NCBI RefSeq assembly: GCF_005222485.1
Contig: NZ_CP029078.1
Coordinates: 4,027,501 to 4,091,500, forward strand
DNA from: Streptomyces griseoviridis
GTDB lineage: Bacteria > Actinomycetota > Actinomycetes > Streptomycetales > Streptomycetaceae
Reading direction: 5' to 3'
DNA: 64,000 bases
Part shown: positions 60,279 to 64,000 of the stretch, one piece after another
How the letters are laid out: each line of letters begins with the position of its first letter
Numbering within the stretch: position 1 is the first letter of the stretch
Made by a program: the position numbers and the translations under genes
The notes under the pieces: model-generated
What the model was told of the DNA's origin: nothing
The model's input: the letters and a program-made list of their open reading frames with translations, nothing else
Databases searched by the model: none

Positions 60279-61313
60279 ATGACGCACCTCTCGACGACCC
60301 CGTCGTACGACCAGCTCCCGATCATCGACCTGTCGGCCGCCGACCGCGGCCCGCAGGCGCGTTCCCTGCTCCACGCCCAACTGCACAGCGCCGCCCACGA
60401 CGTGGGGTTCTTCCAGCTCGTCGGGCACGGGATCACACCGGACGAGACCGCCCGCCTGGTGGCGGCCACGCACGCCTTCTTCCGGCTCCCCGAGGCCGAC
60501 CGGCTGGCGCTCGACAACGTCAACTCGCCGCACTTCCGCGGCTACACGCGCACCGGCGACGAGCGCACCGGCGGCTCCCGCGACTGGCGGGACCAGCTCG
60601 ACATAGGCGCCGAACGGCCCGCCCGCGCGCCCGGCCCCGACGAGCCCGCGTACTGGTGGCTAGAGGGGCCCAACCAGTGGCCCGCCGCCCTGCCCGAGCT
60701 GCGCACCGAGGCGCTGGCCTGGATCGACCGGCTCAGCCTGGTCGCCGCCCGGCTGCTGCGCGAACTGCTGACGTCGATCGGCGCGCCCGCCGACTTCTAC
60801 GACCCGGTGTTCGGCGCGCACGCCCACCCGCATCTGAAGCTGGTGCGCTACCCCGGCAGCGCAGGCGACGGCGCGGGACAGGGCGTCGGCGCGCACAAGG
60901 ACTACGGCTTCCTGACGCTGCTGCTCCAGGACCGGGTCGGCGGGCTCCAGGTGCAGCGCGAGGACGGCCGGTTCCACGAAGTGCCGCCGCTCGACGGCGC
61001 GTTCGTGGTCAACCTGGGCGAGCTGCTCGAAGTCGCGACCGACGGCTATCTGGTCGCCACCAACCACCGGGTGGTCAGCCCGGCAGGCGCGACGGAGCGG
61101 TTCTCGGTGCCGTTCTTCTACAACCCGCGTCTGGACGCCCGGATCGAGCCGCTGCCGTTCCCGCACGCGGCGACGGCGCCCGGCGTGAGCGACGACCCCA
61201 CCAACCCGCTCTTCGCCGAGTACGGCTACAACGAGCTGAAGGGCAAGCTGCGCGCCCACCCCCCGGTGGCCCGCCGCCACCACGCCCACCTGCTGGCCCC
61301 GACCCCGGCCTGA
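60279..61313 (+). CDS. 2OG-Fe(II) oxygenase (isopenicillin N synthase family)
   Basis: A 344-residue oxygenase. The N-terminal DIOX_N domain (PIIDLSAADRGPQARSLL; VGFFQLVGHGI) and the C-terminal iron domain are both present. Iron ligands are His and Asp in VGAHKDYGFLTLL and His in ATNHRVVSP; the co-substrate Arg is in RFSVPFFYNP. ATG 60279 lacks a clear ribosome site; ATG 60237 is in frame upstream. Substrate unknown. It stands alone behind the leader peptide, so its level may follow cysteine or sulfur supply. Confidence 0.9.
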   Translation: MTHLSTTPSYDQLPIIDLSAADRGPQARSLLHAQLHSAAHDVGFFQLVGHGITPDETARLVAATHAFFRLPEADRLALDNVNSPHFRGYTRTGDERTGGSRDWRDQLDIGAERPARAPGPDEPAYWWLEGPNQWPAALPELRTEALAWIDRLSLVAARLLRELLTSIGAPADFYDPVFGAHAHPHLKLVRYPGSAGDGAGQGVGAHKDYGFLTLLLQDRVGGLQVQREDGRFHEVPPLDGAFVVNLGELLEVATDGYLVATNHRVVSPAGATERFSVPFFYNPRLDARIEPLPFPHAATAPGVSDDPTNPLFAEYGYNELKGKLRAHPPVARRHHAHLLAPTPA

Positions 61314-61353
61314 CGTCCCACCGGGGCTGTTCCGGGGCGGGCGAAGTGGGCGC

Positions 61354-61380
61354 GGGGCGCGGGCCGACTGCCCGCGCCCC
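61354..61380. terminator. bidirectional terminator
   Basis: A perfect 11-bp stem (GGGGCGCGGGC / GCCCGCGCCCC) with a 5-base loop in the 81-base gap between the convergent oxygenase and citrate synthase genes. Confidence 0.65.
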
Positions 61381-61394
61381 CGTGACCGCCGTCG

Positions 61395-62495
61395 TCAGCG
61401 GGCGATGGCGTCGAACCCCTCGATGTCGCCAGGACCCCGGGTGCCGGGACCCACGTAGCGGGCGGACGGCCGCACCAGCCGTCCCGTCCGCTTCTGTTCG
61501 AGGATGTGCGCCGACCAGCCGGCCGTGCGGGCGCACGTGAACATGGACGTGAACATGTGGGCGGGGACCTCGGCGAAGTCCAGGACGATGGCCGCCCAGA
61601 ACTCGACGTTGGTGGCGAGGACCCGGTCGGGGCGGCGGCTGTGCAGCTCCGCGAGGGCCGCCTTCTCCAGCGCCTCGGCGACCTCGAAGCGCGGCGCGCC
61701 CAGCTCCCGCGCGGTGCGGCGCAGCACCCGCGCGCGGGGGTCCTCGGCGCGGTAGACCCGGTGCCCGAAGCCCATCAGCCGCTCGCCCCGGTCGAGGGCC
61801 TGCCGGACGTAGCCCTCGGCGTCGCCGGTGCGTTCGATCTCCTCGATCATCCCGAGGACCCGCGAGGGCGCGCCGCCGTGCAGCGGTCCCGACATCGCGC
61901 CGACGGCCCCGGAGAGCGCGGCGGCGACGTCCGCGCCGGTGGAGGCGATGACGCGGGCGGTGAAGGTGGACGCGTTCATGCCGTGCTCGGCGGCGGAGGT
62001 CCAGTAGGCGTCGACGGCGGCGACGTGCTTGGGGTCGGGCTCGCCACGCCAGCGGATCATGAAGCGTTCGGTGATGGAGCGGGCCTTGTCGATCTCGGTC
62101 TGCGGGACCATCGGCACGCCCTGGCCGCGCGCCGACTGGGCGACGTAGGACAGGGCCATCACGGCGGCCCGCGCGAGGTCGTCGCGGGCCCGGTCGGCGT
62201 CGATGTCGAGGAGCGGCCGCAGCCCCCAGACCGGGGCGAGCATGGCCAGCGCGGACTGGACGTCCACCCGCACGTCACCGGAGTGCACGGGGATCGGGAA
62301 CGGTTCGGCGGGCGGCAGTCCCGGGTTGAAGGCGCCGTCGACGAGCAGTCCCCAGACGTGTCCGAAGTCGACGTGTCCGACGAGATCCTCGATGTCGACG
62401 CCCCGGTACCGCAGGGCGCCGCCTTCCTTGTCGGGTTCGGCGATCTCCGTCTCGAAGGCGACGACTCCTTCGAGTCCGGGTACGAAGTCGGACAT
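61395..62495 (-). CDS. citrate synthase family protein
   Basis: A 366-residue citrate (or 2-methylcitrate) synthase that condenses an acyl-CoA with oxaloacetate. Catalytic His residues are in EHGMNAST, GPLHGGAPS and GFGHRVYR. The usual catalytic Asp position in the NVDF motif is Glu here (NVEFWAAIVL). Length fits the short type of citrate synthase. ATG 62495 is used. It is a second synthase rather than the main TCA enzyme, judging by its divergence and its pairing with pdxH. Confidence 0.87.
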   Translation of the reverse strand: MSDFVPGLEGVVAFETEIAEPDKEGGALRYRGVDIEDLVGHVDFGHVWGLLVDGAFNPGLPPAEPFPIPVHSGDVRVDVQSALAMLAPVWGLRPLLDIDADRARDDLARAAVMALSYVAQSARGQGVPMVPQTEIDKARSITERFMIRWRGEPDPKHVAAVDAYWTSAAEHGMNASTFTARVIASTGADVAAALSGAVGAMSGPLHGGAPSRVLGMIEEIERTGDAEGYVRQALDRGERLMGFGHRVYRAEDPRARVLRRTARELGAPRFEVAEALEKAALAELHSRRPDRVLATNVEFWAAIVLDFAEVPAHMFTSMFTCARTAGWSAHILEQKRTGRLVRPSARYVGPGTRGPGDIEGFDAIAR

Positions 62496-62641
62496 GCGGC
62501 GGCTCCTCGTGGCGTGACGGCTCGGCCTCTCGCACGATATCCCCGAGTGCCACCTTTGGGCACCCCTTGCGGCACTCAGTGCCACCCGAGGGAGGGGTGA
62601 AGTGACCCCGTTCCGGGCCGCACATACGGCAAGATGATCGC

Positions 62642-63319
62642 GTGACCGACCCCGACGCCGTCCCCCGCGGCCCTCTCGATCCTTCCGTGATGCGCGCGCG
62701 GTACTCGGCCGAGGGGCTGTCCGAGTCCGCGCTCGCCGCGACGCCGACCGAGCAGTTCGCCCGCTGGTTCGAACAGGTCGTGACCGGGGCGCGGCTCCAC
62801 GAGCCGAACGCCATGGTCGTCTCGACGTCCGACGCGGAGGGCAGGATCAGCTCCCGCACGGTGCTGCTGAAGCAGTTCGACGCCGACGGCTTCGTCTTCT
62901 ACACCAACTACGGCTCCCGCAAGGCCCGCGACCTGGCCCAGAACCCGCACGTCTCGCTGCTGTTCCCGTGGCACCCGGTGGCACGGCAGGTCATCGTGAC
63001 CGGGGTGGCGCGGCGCACCGGGCGCGACGAGACCGCCGCCTACTTCCGCACCCGCCCGCACGGCTCCCAGCTGGGCGCCTGGGCCAGCGCGCAGTCCTCG
63101 GTGATCGGCTCGCGCGCCACGCTGGACAGCGCCTACGCCGAACTGGCGGCCCGCTATCCGGAGGGCGAGCAGGTGCCTGTGCCGCCGCACTGGGGCGGGT
63201 TCCGGGTGGTGCCGAGCGCGGTGGAGTTCTGGCAGGGGCGGGAGAACCGGCTGCACGACCGGCTGCGGTACGTGCCCGCGGCGGACGGCGCCTGGCGCGT
63301 GGAGCGCCTCAGCCCCTGA
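62642..63319 (+). CDS. pdxH: pyridoxamine 5'-phosphate oxidase
   Basis: A 225-residue FMN enzyme making pyridoxal 5'-phosphate from PNP or PMP. The FMN-binding segment is [20 protein letters not shown] (about residues 62-81) with [14 protein letters not shown], and the C-terminal signature is [16 protein letters not shown]. All family landmarks and normal length are present, unlike the diverged paralogue at 473. GTG 62642 has no Shine-Dalgarno and may be leaderless. Divergent from citrate synthase. Confidence 0.95.
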   Translation: MTDPDAVPRGPLDPSVMRARYSAEGLSESALAATPTEQFARWFEQVVTGARLHEPNAMVVSTSDAEGRISSRTVLLKQFDADGFVFYTNYGSRKARDLAQNPHVSLLFPWHPVARQVIVTGVARRTGRDETAAYFRTRPHGSQLGAWASAQSSVIGSRATLDSAYAELAARYPEGEQVPVPPHWGGFRVVPSAVEFWQGRENRLHDRLRYVPAADGAWRVERLSP

Positions 63320-63392
63320 CCCTCGAGCCCTCACCCCCGGCCCCCGTCCCCCGGCCCGCGGTGAGGTCCGGGGCGGGTGGTGCCGGGGCCGG

Positions 63393-63998
63393 TCAGTCCG
63401 CCAGCTCCCGGTCCAGGATGTCCGCCCACTGCGCGACGACCCGGCCGCGCCTGGCGGTGTCGTCGGTGAGGAGGTGGGCGAGGCCGAGCCCCCGCGCCAT
63501 GTCCAGCAGGCCCTGGACGGTTTCGCGGACGCCCGGCCCGCTCTCGTCGGCGCCGAGCAGTTCGACGGCGGCCCGGTGGCTCTCCCGGCCGACGCGCGCC
63601 TCCAGCTCCGTCACCCGCGCGCCGAGCTGGTCCTCGTTCGAGGCGGCCACCCACAGGTGCAGGGCGGCCCGGAACAGCGGACCGGTGTAGAGGTCGACGA
63701 GGGCGGCGACGACGGCCCGCCGGTCACCGGCGGCGCCGTCCGGGAAGAGGGCGCGCAGGGCGGTGGAGCGTTCCTCGGCGACGTACTCGACGGCGGCCGT
63801 GAAGAGGTCCTCGCGGGTCGGGAAGTGGTGCTGGGCCGCGCCCCGGGAGACCCCGGCGCGCTCGGCGACGACGGAGACCGTGGAGCCCGCCCAGCCGTGT
63901 TCGGCGAGGCACGCGACGGCGGCCTCCAGCAGCCGCTGCCGGGTGGCCCGGCTGCGGTCCTGCTTGGGCGAGCGGTCGACTGCGGTCACAGCACCCAT
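63393..63998 (-). CDS. TetR family regulator
   Basis: A 201-residue TetR protein. The HTH spans about residues 15-62, with the recognition helix in GVSRGAAQHHFPTREDLF. The C-terminal domain has a long helix pair (HLWVAASNEDQLGARVTELE). Proteins of this type often respond to acyl-CoA esters and sit beside fatty- or aromatic-acid CoA genes, which may lie just beyond the right edge. ATG 63998 is two bases from the window end, so a slightly longer start cannot be excluded. Confidence 0.85.
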   Translation of the reverse strand: MGAVTAVDRSPKQDRSRATRQRLLEAAVACLAEHGWAGSTVSVVAERAGVSRGAAQHHFPTREDLFTAAVEYVAEERSTALRALFPDGAAGDRRAVVAALVDLYTGPLFRAALHLWVAASNEDQLGARVTELEARVGRESHRAAVELLGADESGPGVRETVQGLLDMARGLGLAHLLTDDTARRGRVVAQWADILDRELAD

Positions 63999-64000
63999 GC

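Noticed and set aside
1..64000. tRNA, rRNA, tmRNA, CRISPR arrays, transposases or phage genes
   Set aside because: None recognised on either strand; repeats present are short tandem or operator-type.

Overview
The window is chromosomal DNA of a Streptomyces or a very close relative. It is extremely G+C rich with codon third positions almost all G or C. Starts are often GTG, and many genes overlap by 1 or 4 bases (ATGA, GTGA, TGATG). It carries genus-typical genes: a DmdR1/DesR-type iron regulator, a SIS-domain NagS-like protein behind a DasR-like operator, an NsdA-like TPR regulator, HATPase and STAS signalling proteins, and an ECF sigma factor with a zf-HC2 partner. No tRNA, rRNA, CRISPR array, prophage or insertion sequence was recognised.

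Bases 1-9067 hold a DUF3592 membrane protein (cut by the left edge), a PNPOx-like flavoprotein, a GNAT acetyltransferase, a DUF35/DoxX pair, a flavin monooxygenase, an ADP-forming acyl-CoA synthetase with an enoyl-CoA hydratase, and a flavin reductase. Bases 9341-17396 are one tightly overlapping operon: Tat-type lipoprotein solute-binding protein, two permeases, a fused double ATPase, a CocE/NonD (S15) hydrolase and a terminal TetR regulator. This looks like a self-regulated system to import and cleave a peptide-like substrate. After an MFS carrier and a GlxA-type regulator, bases 19825-30265 resume acyl-CoA catabolism: zinc alcohol dehydrogenase, three acyl-CoA dehydrogenases (two adjacent, probably one heteromeric enzyme), an SDR, a cyclase-family hydrolase, an amidohydrolase and an AMP-forming acyl-CoA ligase. 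The two catabolic blocks are tied together by a shared palindrome, ATCTGACGnnnCGTCAGAT, found seven times in front of five transcription units and overlapping probable -10 elements. This looks like one dispersed regulon for degrading a cyclic or branched acid; its substrate and regulator are not known from the sequence.

Bases 30244-47277 are mostly conserved chromosomal housekeeping and signalling genes: EF-hand protein, STAS antagonist, ECF sigma factor and anti-sigma-like partner, purU, a lipoprotein binding protein, a membrane protein with repeated TQ-x-IPP motifs, the NsdA-like regulator, a Prim-Pol domain protein, a two-gene ABC exporter, an alpha/beta-hydrolase with Ala at the nucleophile elbow, the DtxR-family regulator and NagS.

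Bases 47370-59528 hold a PAS/GAF sensor and a cell-envelope-like cluster: nucleotide-sugar epimerase, OmpR-type two-component system, GT2 transferase, CofC-like transferase, methyltransferase and GT87-like mannosyltransferase. It also holds two paralogous membrane-anchored molybdopterin oxidoreductases, each followed by a small membrane protein. Bases 59529-60278 contain no ordinary gene. They hold a promoter, a 12-codon ORF inside a branched RNA fold closed by long-range pairing, a 15-bp hairpin, and a separate Cys-containing leader peptide upstream of a 2OG-Fe(II) oxygenase. The right end carries a citrate synthase, pdxH and a TetR regulator.
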